In this document: positions 8,670 through 17,140 of the stretch, one piece after another | Layout of the letters: each line of letters starts with the position of its first letter | Numbering within the stretch: position 1 is the stretch's first letter | Origin: Neotamlana sedimentorum | GTDB lineage: Bacteria; Bacteroidota; Bacteroidia; Flavobacteriales; Flavobacteriaceae | NCBI RefSeq assembly: GCF_000943565.1 | Contig: NZ_JTDW01000011.1 | Coordinates: forward strand, 1 to 64,000 | Length of the DNA: 64,000 nt | Reading direction: 5' to 3' | Notes under the pieces: model-generated | Database searches by the model: none | What the model was told of the DNA's origin: nothing | The model's input: only the letters and a program-made list of their open reading frames with translations | Made by a program: the position numbers and the translations under genes

Positions 8670-9142
8670 AATTGTTTTAGAGGTTTATAGTTAAGAAAAT
8701 CGCTTACCGAAAATTTATCTTTAAACGTAAAAGCATATGGCGAACTCCCAAATTCGTTTAAATAATCTAGTTTATGTTTTGCTTCTTGTAAGGTTGGTAA
8801 CGCACTTTCAGGAATATACCAAAATGCCATATGACTTAATTCTATTTTAGAAAACCACTCCTTCTTTCGTTTAAAAATATCGACATGAGCTGATTTGTAG
8901 ATATAATTGAATAAACTTTCTAGATTTTTCCAAAGCGATATATTTACAATTAAAGATGCATCTTGAAAAATTTGAGCTACTTCATTTTTTTCTTCACCTT
9001 CTAAACGCCAAATAAATCCTTCGCTTTGATCGGCAATAGCATTAATTCTATTAACATTATTTACAAAATCTTGCATAATGGGATCGTCCAATGGTGCTTT
9101 ACATTTAGCTACATTAACTTGCGCCAGATAAAATTGTTGCAT
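8666..9142 (-). CDS. DUF3291 family protein
   Basis: A 158-residue protein matching the DUF3291 pattern, a ferredoxin-like/ABM monooxygenase-related fold. Visible landmarks are the start YLAQVNVAKCKAPLDDPIMQ, the FIWRLEGEE strand, a Leu/Phe-rich helix (SLFNYIYKSAHVDIFKRKKEWF) and the MAFWYIPE strand. The biochemical role is unknown. It sits 2 bp after the STAS-like gene and overlaps rnz by 4 bp, so it is firmly operonic. Confidence 0.75.
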   Translation of the reverse strand: MQQFYLAQVNVAKCKAPLDDPIMQDFVNNVNRINAIADQSEGFIWRLEGEEKNEVAQIFQDASLIVNISLWKNLESLFNYIYKSAHVDIFKRKKEWFSKIELSHMAFWYIPESALPTLQEAKHKLDYLNEFGSSPYAFTFKDKFSVSDFLNYKPLKQL

Positions 9143-9144
9143 GC

Positions 9145-9477
9145 TTAAAACCCTAAATCACGTTCCATTTCTTCCATATCAATAATATCGTAAGCTTCTT
9201 GAAGGGTTGGAACAATAACTATTTCGTCTGGGGTTTTATCGACATCAATCCCTTGATTTACAATTACAAATGAATGTTTAGCTCTACGATGCTTATTAGA
9301 AAGCTGTAAAAATTCAATAATTTGTCCTAAAGGAATTGTTTTTAACGTATTTAAATTAACAATTATATTATCGTTTTTAAATTTGGGGTACAAACTTTCT
9401 ATTTTTTTTACCAATTCTATAACCGACGCATTTTCTTGGGTTATTAAAGTAGTATTTTCATTTTTATCTATAATCAT
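9145..9477 (-). CDS. Small STAS-like protein of the pyrB-rnz operon
   Basis: A 110-residue cytosolic protein with the beta-alpha repeat of the STAS/SpoIIAA-like fold: strand NIIVNLNTL, helix LGQIIEFLQLSNKH, strand SFVIVNQGID, strand EIVIVPTLQEAYDIIDMEE. It contains no HxHxDH and no other nuclease motif. It lies between pyrB (4 bp) and DUF3291 (2 bp). Because of its place next to rnz, such proteins may be named ribonuclease Z in databases; the sequence does not support that. The function is unknown. Confidence 0.75.
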   Translation of the reverse strand: MIIDKNENTTLITQENASVIELVKKIESLYPKFKNDNIIVNLNTLKTIPLGQIIEFLQLSNKHRRAKHSFVIVNQGIDVDKTPDEIVIVPTLQEAYDIIDMEEMERDLGF

Positions 9478-9481
9478 TGTC

Positions 9482-10411
9482 TTATTGTTTAATTTTTGAA
9501 GCTAACAAATAAATAACAGCCATCCTAACTGCTACACCATTTTGTACTTGGTCTAAAATTATAGATTGACTAGAATCAGCCACATCGCTGGTAATTTCCA
9601 CTCCACGATTTATTGGCCCTGGATGCATAATAGTTATCTCTTTATCTAAACTATCTAGCAACGCTTTATTAACTCCAAATTGTTGGGTATATTCTCTAGT
9701 TGTTGGAAAATAACTAATATCCATGCGCTCATTTTGTACACGAAGCATATTCGCTACGTCACACCAATTTAAAGCTTTTCGTAAATTGGTTTCTACTTTT
9801 ACACCTAATTTATCGATGTATTTTGGTATTAATGTTTTAGGCCCGCAGACCATAACTTCGGCTCCTTGTAATTGTAACGCAAAAATATTTGATAAAGCTA
9901 CCCGACTATGTAAAATATCGCCTACAATTACTACCTTTTTACCTTTTACGTTTCCTAATTTTTCACGAATAGAATATGAATCGAGTAAGGCTTGAGTTGG
10001 ATGTTCATGAGCACCATCGCCTGCATTTACAATACTTGCACTAACATGCTTGGATAAAAAAACGCCTGCTCCGGGGTTTGGATGTCTCATTACTACCATA
10101 TCGACTTTCATTGATAAAATATTGTTTACCGTATCGATTAAAGTTTCTCCTTTTTTAACAGACGATTGCGCAGATGAAAAGTTTATTACATCAGCAGATA
10201 ACCGTTTCTGTGCCAGCTCAAACGATAATTTTGTTCGGGTAGAATTTTCGAAAAACAAATTAGCAATGGTAATATCGCGAAGCGAAGGGACTTTTTTAAT
10301 TGGCCGATTTATGACTTCTTTAAAATGATCGGCAGTTTCAAAAATAAGTTTTATATCTTCTTTGTTAAGATATTTTATTCCTAATAAGTGATTTACACTT
10401 AATTCGCTCAT
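9482..10411 (-). CDS. pyrB: Aspartate carbamoyltransferase catalytic subunit
   Basis: Condenses carbamoyl phosphate and aspartate in the second step of pyrimidine synthesis. 309 residues, the normal length. The carbamoyl-phosphate loop FFENSTRT is at residues 53-60, HPTQALLDSYSI in the middle, and HPGPINRGVEI near 260. No regulatory pyrI gene is adjacent, so it is probably regulated through PyrR, encoded 50 bp upstream in the same operon. Confidence 0.97.
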   Translation of the reverse strand: MSELSVNHLLGIKYLNKEDIKLIFETADHFKEVINRPIKKVPSLRDITIANLFFENSTRTKLSFELAQKRLSADVINFSSAQSSVKKGETLIDTVNNILSMKVDMVVMRHPNPGAGVFLSKHVSASIVNAGDGAHEHPTQALLDSYSIREKLGNVKGKKVVIVGDILHSRVALSNIFALQLQGAEVMVCGPKTLIPKYIDKLGVKVETNLRKALNWCDVANMLRVQNERMDISYFPTTREYTQQFGVNKALLDSLDKEITIMHPGPINRGVEITSDVADSSQSIILDQVQNGVAVRMAVIYLLASKIKQ

Positions 10412-10461
10412 TTTTATTATTTAAGTTTTAAGTTATTTAATCTCTATATCTTGATTAAATT

Positions 10462-11001
10462 TTATTTTTCAATTAGGTAAACCGAATCTTCTTTATCACG
10501 TTCTTTCCAGTTTACTCGAACTTTTTCATCGTTAATTACATCTACTTGCCTTCCTCTATAATTAGGTTGAATTGGTAAATGCCTACTAAAACGCCTATCG
10601 ATTAATGTTAACAGTTCTATTTCGTTTGGTCTACCAAAAGATTGAATTGCAGTTAATGCGGCACGAATACTGCGCCCAGTGTATAAAACATCGTCAATAA
10701 ACACAATATTTTTATCTTCAACAATAAAATTAATTTTAGTTTTATTAGCTTCTAGTGGTTTATCTCCACGGCGAAAATCGTCTCTAAAAAACGTAATATC
10801 TAAATAACCTAATTGAATGTTTTTAATTTTATAATGCTCTGATAAAATTTTAGCCAATCTATCGGCTAAAAAAACACCTCTAGGTTGTAAACCTATTAAA
10901 ACAGTATTCTGAAATTTATGATGTTTTTCAATAAGTTGACAAGCCAATCGATGAAGAATGATGTTTACCTCTTTTTCGTTAAGTAACACTTTTTGACTCA
11001 T
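10462..11001 (-). CDS. pyrR: PyrR: pyr operon regulator / uracil phosphoribosyltransferase
   Basis: Type I phosphoribosyltransferase of the PyrR family, about 179 residues. The PRPP-binding motif IVFIDDVLYTGRS lies near residues 99-111, and PRGVFLADRLAK near 40-51. PyrR either makes UMP from uracil and PRPP or binds pyr mRNA. It is first in the operon pyrR-pyrB-STAS-like-DUF3291-rnz. The longer frame starts with ATG at 11016, but that lies within a few bases of the expected transcription start set by the TACCTTTG box. The ATG at 11001 (MSQKVLL) is preferred. Confidence 0.93.
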   Translation of the reverse strand: MSQKVLLNEKEVNIILHRLACQLIEKHHKFQNTVLIGLQPRGVFLADRLAKILSEHYKIKNIQLGYLDITFFRDDFRRGDKPLEANKTKINFIVEDKNIVFIDDVLYTGRSIRAALTAIQSFGRPNEIELLTLIDRRFSRHLPIQPNYRGRQVDVINDEKVRVNWKERDKEDSVYLIEK

Positions 11002-11008
11002 AATATTT

Positions 11009-11034
11009 CCAAACATATTTGGACAACAAAGGTA
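11009..11034 (-). promoter_or_regulatory. pyrR promoter -7 box and leader inverted repeat
   Basis: TACCTTTG on the minus strand (11027-11034) fits TAnnTTTG and lies 25 bp before the pyrR ATG. Between them is an inverted repeat, CCAAA-TATG-TTTGG (11009-11022), which would form a small hairpin at the 5' end of the mRNA or serve as a protein site. Confidence 0.55.
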
Positions 11035-11090
11035 ATGTAAAAATTAAAAAATTAAAGCATTAAATTAAGTTTCCTAAAACTTCCATCCTC

Positions 11091-12045
11091 TTATTTATTT
11101 TGCTTTAAAATTTTAAATATTTCAAAACTACCATCAAATCCTTCTATTTTTTAAAAAAATAAACAAAATTTAATTTTGAGATATCAAGTTTATTAACTTT
11201 TAGATTACTCAGAATTAATTGACTTAATTTAGAATACAAATTTATATGTAATATTGGTTTATCTGTTTTAATATTAATTTCTTTCTTTGCTGGATTAGGA
11301 TATACAATTAAGTTCCATTTTTATTCTTTGCTGCATCTAATTCTGAATCTAAAATAAAAGTATAAGATGCTCCAACTAAACCCATACCTGAGATTCTTGT
11401 AAATCAACACCCCTTGCTCCTACCATTATTTGAGATGAATGAATTGCTGCCGAGTCTCCCCAAAAAACCACTTGAAGTTCTATCAGAAGGAACGATTTTT
11501 TGTACCTCACTCCATTGACATTTTCTTTAAATACATAAATTGCCCCAGCACTAGTTAATGTATTACTCCCATTTTCATCATCATCTTGTCCGGTACCAAC
11601 AACAATCTAATTATTATCCATGTCTATGGTAGAGCCCAAAAAGCCATTTACACTTCTTTGCGATGATACTATCTTTTAATTTTGAGTCCATGCTCCACTA
11701 ACTTCTTTTTTGGAAATTTAACAGGAACCAGCATTGCTAATAGTATTATCAAGGTTATTACCCTCATCTTCTTGCACAGCACCAATAACGGTATAAGAAC
11801 CATTAATAGCTACATCTGACCTCAAAAATGATTATTCTCGGATCTATATGTTGCCACTACTTTTTGTTGATTTCGTCAATTCCCTTTAGTATAATGGACA
11901 AATCACCACCTAAATCAACTGACCAACCAAATAAATCACCAATATTAAAATCTTGAGCTATAATATTATTTCATTCTATCCAATTTTGAGCATCGGTAGA
12001 AATAAGTATATAAAAAACAATAAATGTAAGATAGACTTTTCTCAT
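11091..12045 (-). pseudogene. Decayed FG-GAP-repeat protein with T9SS-type C-terminal sorting domain
   Basis: The minus strand still reads as a secreted beta-propeller protein but is broken by several stops and frameshifts. It starts with ATG at 12045 and a signal peptide (MRKVYLTFIVFYILI...DAQ), then hits TGA at 11971-11973 where Trp is likely expected. FG-GAP-type fragments follow in different frames: FGWSVDLGGD, SDVAINGSYTVIGA with an acidic run, NTISNAGS, and GFLGSTIDMDNN then a stop then IVVGTGQDDDENG and TLTSAGAIYVFKENVNG. Near 11271-11306 the sorting-domain motif VYPNPAKKEINIK appears, and the tail runs to a final stop at 11091 after an in-frame TAG at 11144. When intact it would have been exported and sorted by the T9SS. 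Confidence 0.88.
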
Positions 12046-12088
12046 TTTGAAGTAAACAACTAAAATTCTTGTACAAATGAATATAAAA

Positions 12089-12113
12089 AAAGCCTCGCAA
12101 ATTGCGAGGCTTT
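12089..12113 (-). terminator. rpsA terminator
   Basis: A near-perfect palindrome: AAAGCCTCGCAA (12089-12100) and TTGCGAGGCTTT (12102-12113). On the minus strand it is followed by a T-rich run, as expected for a strong intrinsic terminator 43 bp past the rpsA stop. Confidence 0.9.
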
Positions 12114-12155
12114 AAAATTTTACCAAACGCATTTAAGCGCTTAGTGAGACAAAAA

Positions 12156-13988
12156 TTATTTCTTTCCGTCCATTTTATCTTTTAATGCTTGTAAAGCATC
12201 GTTAGCATCACCTAAAGTTGGTTTAGCTTCTGCAGCTGCAGCTTCGGCTTTTCTTACCGCTTGCTTAACTATTTTAGCTTCTTCAGCTTTGAATACAGCT
12301 GTGTGAGATGCTACAACACGTTTAAATTCTTTGTTAAATTCAATGATTTTAAACTCTGCGCTTTCACCCTTTTTAAGTTTGCTTCCGTCTTCTTTTTCTA
12401 AGTGACGAGAAGGAATAAATGCAACAATATCTTCGTTAAACTCAACAGTTGCTCCTTTGTCTACTATTTCAGAGATTTCAGCAGTATGAATCGATTCTAA
12501 AGCGAATTCAGTTTCATACTTATCCCAAGGGTTTTCAGTTGTTTGTTTGTGACCTAAACTTAATTTACGTCCTTCAACATCTAACTCAAGTACCACAACG
12601 TCTAATTTATCACCTACAGAACAGAATTCTGATGGATGCTTAATTTTCTTAGTCCAAGATAAATCAGAGATGTAAATTAATCCATCAATACCTTCTTCTA
12701 ATTCAACAAAAACACCAAAGTTTGTAAAGTTACGTACAACACCTGTGTGCTTAGAACCTAGTGGGTATTTAGTTGTAATATCTGTCCATGGGTCTGGGTG
12801 TAATTGCTTAATACCTAAAGACATTTTACGATCTTCTCTATCTAAAGTTAAGATTACCGCTTCAACCTCATCACCAACAGCTACGAAATCTTGAGCAGAA
12901 CGTAAGTGTGTAGACCAAGACATTTCAGAAACGTGAATTAATCCTTCAACACCATCAGCAACTTCAATAAATGCACCGTAATCTGCGATTACAACGACTT
13001 TACCTTTTACTTTATCGCCAACAGCAACAGTATCAGCTAAAGCTTCCCAAGGGTGTTTACTTAATTGTTTTAAACCTAACTGGATTCTTGATTTATCTTC
13101 ATCAAAATCAAGGATTACAACGTTAAGTTTTTGATCTAATTCTACGATTTCGTTAGGGTGGTTAATACGAGACCATGAAAGATCTGTAATATGTACTAAA
13201 CCATCTACGCCACCAAGGTCGATAAATACACCGTAAGAAGTAATGTTTTTAACAATACCTTCTAATACTTGACCTTTTTCTAACTGACCAATAATTTCTT
13301 TCTTTTGCTCTTCAATATCAGCCTCAATAAGTGCTTTATGAGAAACAACAACGTTTTTAAATTCGTGGTTAATTTTAACAACTTTGAATTCCATTGTTTT
13401 ATTTACGTACTGGTCGTAATCTCTAATTGGTTTAACATCAATTTGAGAACCTGGTAAGAATGCTTCGATACCGAAAACATCTACAATCATACCACCTTTA
13501 GTTCTACATTTAACAAAACCATTAACGATTTCGCCAGTTTCGTGTGCTTTATTAACTCTATCCCAAGCCTTAATTACACGAGCCTTACGGTGAGATAATA
13601 CTAATTGTCCTGTAGCATCTTCACGTACATCTATTAATACTTCTACCTTATCACCAACTGCTAAGCCAGGGTTGTAACGAAATTCGTTTAATGAAATTAC
13701 ACCTTCAGATTTTGCGTTAATATCAATAATAGCATCGCGATCTGTAATGTGAATTACTGTACCTTCAACAACTTCATCATCTAAAGTGTCTACAAAGTTT
13801 TCAGCAACTAACTTTTCGAATTCTTTTAATTGTAAATCATCAACCTCATCAATACCTTCTTGGTAATTGTGCCAGTTAAACTCTTTTAAGAATTTTTCTG
13901 GGTTTGCTTGAGCTTCAGATACAACAGGAGTTTCTTCTTTTTGAGCTTCAGTAGATTCTACTTGAGCTTCTTGTGCTTTTTCAGCCAT
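12156..13988 (-). CDS. rpsA: 30S ribosomal protein S1
   Basis: RNA-binding ribosomal protein, 610 residues, with six S1 (OB-fold) repeats. They begin roughly at residues 78 (VVEGTVIHITDRDAIIDI), 155 (NGFVKCRTKGGMIVDV), 240 (LEGIVKNITSYGVFIDLGG), 325 (VKGKVVVIADYGAFIEV), 410 (HTGVVRNFTNFGVFVELEE) and 500 (HTAEISEIVDKGATVEF). The acidic, Gln-rich N-terminal ~30 residues and the Ala/Lys-rich C-terminus lie outside the repeats. In this phylum, where Shine-Dalgarno sequences are rare, S1 is thought to be important for initiation. Confidence 0.98.
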   Translation of the reverse strand: MAEKAQEAQVESTEAQKEETPVVSEAQANPEKFLKEFNWHNYQEGIDEVDDLQLKEFEKLVAENFVDTLDDEVVEGTVIHITDRDAIIDINAKSEGVISLNEFRYNPGLAVGDKVEVLIDVREDATGQLVLSHRKARVIKAWDRVNKAHETGEIVNGFVKCRTKGGMIVDVFGIEAFLPGSQIDVKPIRDYDQYVNKTMEFKVVKINHEFKNVVVSHKALIEADIEEQKKEIIGQLEKGQVLEGIVKNITSYGVFIDLGGVDGLVHITDLSWSRINHPNEIVELDQKLNVVILDFDEDKSRIQLGLKQLSKHPWEALADTVAVGDKVKGKVVVIADYGAFIEVADGVEGLIHVSEMSWSTHLRSAQDFVAVGDEVEAVILTLDREDRKMSLGIKQLHPDPWTDITTKYPLGSKHTGVVRNFTNFGVFVELEEGIDGLIYISDLSWTKKIKHPSEFCSVGDKLDVVVLELDVEGRKLSLGHKQTTENPWDKYETEFALESIHTAEISEIVDKGATVEFNEDIVAFIPSRHLEKEDGSKLKKGESAEFKIIEFNKEFKRVVASHTAVFKAEEAKIVKQAVRKAEAAAAEAKPTLGDANDALQALKDKMDGKK

Positions 13989-14157
13989 TTAATTAAATTT
14001 TGCAAGTTTTACTTTTAACTTTAAAATATAACTTACATTTTGTATTCTGCATGCTACGGAAGATTTAAGCGACTGACACACAGAAGTGTTATTACTTATT
14101 TTTCATCTAAATTCCTTTTATCTTTTCCGTTGATTCGCTAAAAGGAGTGCAAAAATA
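13989..14157 (-). promoter_or_regulatory. rpsA promoter and long 5' leader
   Basis: The -7 box TATTTTTG lies on the minus strand at 14150-14157, which implies a leader of about 150 nt before the rpsA ATG, much longer than the 17-45 nt seen for other genes here. The leader contains a five-codon mini-ORF, ATGAAAAATAAGTAA (14092-14106), and a short GTG/CAC hairpin near 14080. S1 autoregulates its own mRNA in other bacteria; a similar role here is only inference. The rest of the gap to 14317 is plain AT-rich DNA upstream of the LysM gene. Confidence 0.45.
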
Positions 14158-14317
14158 CAAACATTTAACTTAAATACCTAATTATGAGGCTTTAAATTAA
14201 ATGTGACTTTTTCTGTCTTTTTGTATCTTAATAATGAAGATATTCTTAATATATATTTTAAGATGTTCTTTTAAAAAATCATTATATTTAAACATAAATT
14301 AATTAAAAACTTTCACA

Positions 14318-14698
14318 ATGGCAGTTAAACAAAAATACCAACCTGTACTAGATTTAGGAGAAGAATTAAGCATTAAAAATGGAGACGTTTCTGTTGAAGG
14401 AGATGTATTAAAAATTAAAGGTACAGCGAATACGCAATACGAAAAAAACCTACTTTGGGATAAAATTAAAGAAATTGGCGGGCAAGAACCATCCGATATT
14501 ATGGCTAACATTAGTGTTGCAGATGATAGCATTTACCATAAGCACACTGTAAAAAGCGGTGAGACTTTAGGTAAAATTGCGAAGCATTACTATGGAGATG
14601 CCATGAAGTACAAAGCTATTTTTGAAGCTAACACGTCTATTTTAAGCAACCCAGATGTTATTCATCCAGATCAAGAGTTAGTAATTCCTAACTTATAA
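14318..14698 (+). CDS. YgaU-like LysM domain protein
   Basis: A 126-residue protein without a signal peptide. Residues ~20-70 resemble a BON-like domain (SVEGDVLKIKGTA, WDKIKEIGG). Residues ~74-125 are a LysM domain (HTVKSGETLGKIAKHYYGDA, then AIFEANTSILSNPDVIHPDQ, then LVIPNL). This BON+LysM arrangement is that of E. coli YgaU, a K+-binding stress protein; whether K+ binding holds here is not visible. It is a single gene closed by its own terminator. Confidence 0.85.
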   Translation: MAVKQKYQPVLDLGEELSIKNGDVSVEGDVLKIKGTANTQYEKNLLWDKIKEIGGQEPSDIMANISVADDSIYHKHTVKSGETLGKIAKHYYGDAMKYKAIFEANTSILSNPDVIHPDQELVIPNL

Positions 14699-14714
14699 TA
14701 AAGTTTTATATTAC

Positions 14715-14747
14715 AAAAAAAGCGAACCTAATTGGTTCGCTTTTTTT
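14715..14747 (+). terminator. Bidirectional terminator between LysM gene and cmk
   Basis: 14-bp arms AAAAAAAGCGAACC (14715-14728) and GGTTCGCTTTTTTT (14734-14747) around a 5-nt loop. It lies between convergent genes and has a T-run on both strands. Confidence 0.9.
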
Positions 14748-14756
14748 ATATCTTTT

Positions 14757-15452
14757 TTACTTAAAACGTTTCATCGTTCTTTCTACTAATTTTAAAATTT
14801 CGTCAAACTGTTCGGTTAATGTCATATTAGAGTTATCAAATTCAATGGCTTCGTCTGCTTTTACTAATGGAGAATCTTTTCTATTAGAATCGATATAATC
14901 ACGGTCTTGCACATTTTTTAACACCTCTACATACTCAATTTTATCCCCACGTTCTATAAGTTCGTCATATCGTCTTTGCGCTCTTGTTTCGGCCGAAGCT
15001 GTCATAAACAACTTTAATTCTGCATCTGGAAAAACAACGGTTCCAATATCGCGACCATCCATAACCACGCCTTTATCTTTCCCCATGTTTTGCTGTTGTT
15101 CTACTAACTTTTTTCGAACTTGAGACACAGCCGCTACTTGGCTAACAAAACTTGAAACTTGGAGTGTTCTAATTTGCTTTTCAACATTTTCATTATTTAA
15201 ATAAACCTCTGCAAAACCTTTGCTTTCGCTAAACTTAAAACTAATTGTAATTTTAGGTAAATCGTTTATTAAAGCTTCGGTATCAAAACCTGCTTTATTT
15301 ATAAACCCCTTTTGCATGGCATAATAAGTTACCGCACGATACATGGCTCCTGTATCTACATACACATAACCTAAATGTTTTGCTAATTGTTTTGCAACTG
15401 TACTTTTTCCTGTAGATGAAAACCCGTCGATTGCAATTGTAATTTTTTTCAT
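14757..15452 (-). CDS. cmk: Cytidylate kinase
   Basis: Phosphorylates CMP/dCMP with ATP. 231 residues. The P-loop GFSSTGKST is at residues 10-18, the CMP-binding segment YVDTGAMYRAVTYYA at ~30-44, and the substrate motif DGRDIGTVVFP at ~131-141 with the LID segment AETRAQRRYDEL after it. It lies 37 bp after porQ and has its own -7 box in that gap. The pairing of cmk with porQ is a known Bacteroidota arrangement. Confidence 0.97.
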   Translation of the reverse strand: MKKITIAIDGFSSTGKSTVAKQLAKHLGYVYVDTGAMYRAVTYYAMQKGFINKAGFDTEALINDLPKITISFKFSESKGFAEVYLNNENVEKQIRTLQVSSFVSQVAAVSQVRKKLVEQQQNMGKDKGVVMDGRDIGTVVFPDAELKLFMTASAETRAQRRYDELIERGDKIEYVEVLKNVQDRDYIDSNRKDSPLVKADEAIEFDNSNMTLTEQFDEILKLVERTMKRFK

Positions 15453-15469
15453 AATGATTAATAGTAAGA

Positions 15470-15477
15470 CAAAAATA
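15470..15477 (-). promoter_or_regulatory. cmk -7 promoter box
   Basis: TATTTTTG on the minus strand, 17 bp upstream of the cmk ATG, fits TAnnTTTG exactly. No TTG is seen at the expected -33 distance, so cmk may also be read from the porQ transcript. Confidence 0.5.
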
Positions 15478-15489
15478 CAATAAGATATT

Positions 15490-16509
15490 TTATTGTAAAT
15501 CTATTTGAAGTCCAAAAAAGTTAGCATTCGCCTCTCCGGTATATTTGGCATGTGTATAGTTAAAACGCATTCTATTCATTTTCAAACCAAAACCTACAGC
15601 AATACCCGAAAAGTTGCGTTGTTCCACAACACGAAGCTCCTCGCCTCTTCTAAAATTATAACCAACACGAATATTAAAACCACCTTCTGGAAAAATTTCG
15701 GCTCCTACAATAGTATGACGAATAACCTCGGCTAAAAATCCAACTTTTTCTTTGGTTTCATTTCCATTTAAATCGCTAGATGTTCTAGAAGGATTAGAAA
15801 AAGCAATAGGCCATTGTTGCAAATTCTCGAAAGTAACATGCCAACGAATAGGCACATTTTCTAGTTTTTGAGACAGCCCCAAGGCAACCTCAAATGGCAA
15901 AGATTCTTGCAAGCCTGCATAAGTTGTAATTTGCGAACCTAAATTTCTAACTACTAGTGCCGCATTAAAATCTAAATTATGGTCAATATAAATTAAACCT
16001 AAATCTACCGCGGCCCCAAACGATGTATATTCTTCGAGTTTAGAGGTAATTAATTTTAAATTTCCACCAAAATAAAAATCGGAATAACCAATTTGAGTGG
16101 CATAACCTAAAGACAAAGCTGTTTCGCCTCCCGAAAAGGCTCCTGTGGAATTACCATCTTCGTCGTAACCATCAAATTTTCCGTAATTAATATAAGTTAC
16201 ACCGGCATGAAATGTTTGCGTTCGCCTATCTACTGTGTAAGCATAAGCAGCAGTACCGTAACCAATACCGCCTAAATAACTCACGTAGTTTAAAGCTAAT
16301 TGATTATCCATATCGGCATTAATAGTTGCCGGATTATAAAGCGCTTGGGTAACATCGTAATCTACATTTGTTAAAACCTTACCTCCTAAAGCCGCTTGAC
16401 GTGGCGCAGAAATTAAATTTAAAAATTCATAGGTATGCTCGCCTCCTATTTGAGAATAAGACACCGCACTAACAACTAACAAACAATGTAGAACTACTTT
16501 TTTAAGCAT
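15490..16509 (-). CDS. porQ: Type IX secretion system protein PorQ
   Basis: A 339-residue outer-membrane beta-barrel protein. A short signal peptide (MLKKVVLHCLLVVSAVSYSQ) is followed by GGEHTYEFLNLISAPRQAAL, the family hallmark near residues 23-42, then repeated amphipathic strands ending in LQIDLQ. PorQ takes part in the attachment complex of the T9SS, which processes proteins with C-terminal sorting domains. The FG-GAP pseudogene 3.4 kb away was such a substrate. Confidence 0.93.
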   Translation of the reverse strand: MLKKVVLHCLLVVSAVSYSQIGGEHTYEFLNLISAPRQAALGGKVLTNVDYDVTQALYNPATINADMDNQLALNYVSYLGGIGYGTAAYAYTVDRRTQTFHAGVTYINYGKFDGYDEDGNSTGAFSGGETALSLGYATQIGYSDFYFGGNLKLITSKLEEYTSFGAAVDLGLIYIDHNLDFNAALVVRNLGSQITTYAGLQESLPFEVALGLSQKLENVPIRWHVTFENLQQWPIAFSNPSRTSSDLNGNETKEKVGFLAEVIRHTIVGAEIFPEGGFNIRVGYNFRRGEELRVVEQRNFSGIAVGFGLKMNRMRFNYTHAKYTGEANANFFGLQIDLQ

Positions 16510-16585
16510 ATTAAGGTCGCAAAGTAACTAAAACTATACTAAAACGTTGTTATGCTTTTTTTATTTTTTTTGAAGACTACTAAAA

Positions 16586-17140
16586 CTAATTTAACTTTAA
16601 CTTTTGACCAACAAAAATATTATTGTCCTTTAAATTATTTAAGCGTTTTAACTCTTTTACACTAACACCAGAGTTAACCGAAATTCGATATAATGTTTCT
16701 CCCGGTTTAACTACCCAAACATCACTTTTAATATTTGTTTTAACTGAAGGCTTCGAAGTTTCAACCTGGTTTTGTTGCTCAAAATTACGAACGCGTAGTT
16801 TTTGCCCTGGTTGCACAAGTGTTGTTTCTAATTGGTTAGCTACTTTTATTTCTTGTAAGCTTAACCCATATTGGTTTGCAATATCCAACAACTTCTCTCC
16901 AGATGCGACAACATGATAATTCAAGCTTTCTAAAGAAAAATCTTTGTTTTTTAATTTCGCATCAACTATTGAATCTTGCCCTTTTGAACCTACTAAAGTA
17001 AACTCGCCAGTTGCTAAATTAAGTCGTGCTGGTTTTCCGTTTAGTAGCACATCTTTATACGATGTTCTTGTTTGTGCTTGTAAACAAACACAAGCACAAA
17101 CAAGAACAATAAAAATTTGAAACCTACAGTTTTTTAGCAT
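16586..17140 (-). CDS. Secreted protein with two LysM domains
   Basis: A 184-residue exported protein. The signal peptide spans residues 1-23 (ending LQAQ). Two LysM peptidoglycan-binding domains follow at about 75-118 ([18 protein letters not shown] ... LRV) and 140-183 ([18 protein letters not shown] ... LKLN), joined by a Gln/Ser-rich linker. No hydrolase domain is attached. Its ATG overlaps the lon stop by 17 bp, so it is probably translated from the lon transcript. Role in the cell wall inferred only. Confidence 0.85.
   Translation of the reverse strand: MLKNCRFQIFIVLVCACVCLQAQTRTSYKDVLLNGKPARLNLATGEFTLVGSKGQDSIVDAKLKNKDFSLESLNYHVVASGEKLLDIANQYGLSLQEIKVANQLETTLVQPGQKLRVRNFEQQNQVETSKPSVKTNIKSDVWVVKPGETLYRISVNSGVSVKELKRLNNLKDNNIFVGQKLKLN

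Noticed and set aside
9145-9477. Ribonuclease Z as the product of the small gene upstream of DUF3291
   Set aside because: There is no HxHxDH or any metallo-beta-lactamase motif; the true rnz is at 7764-8669.
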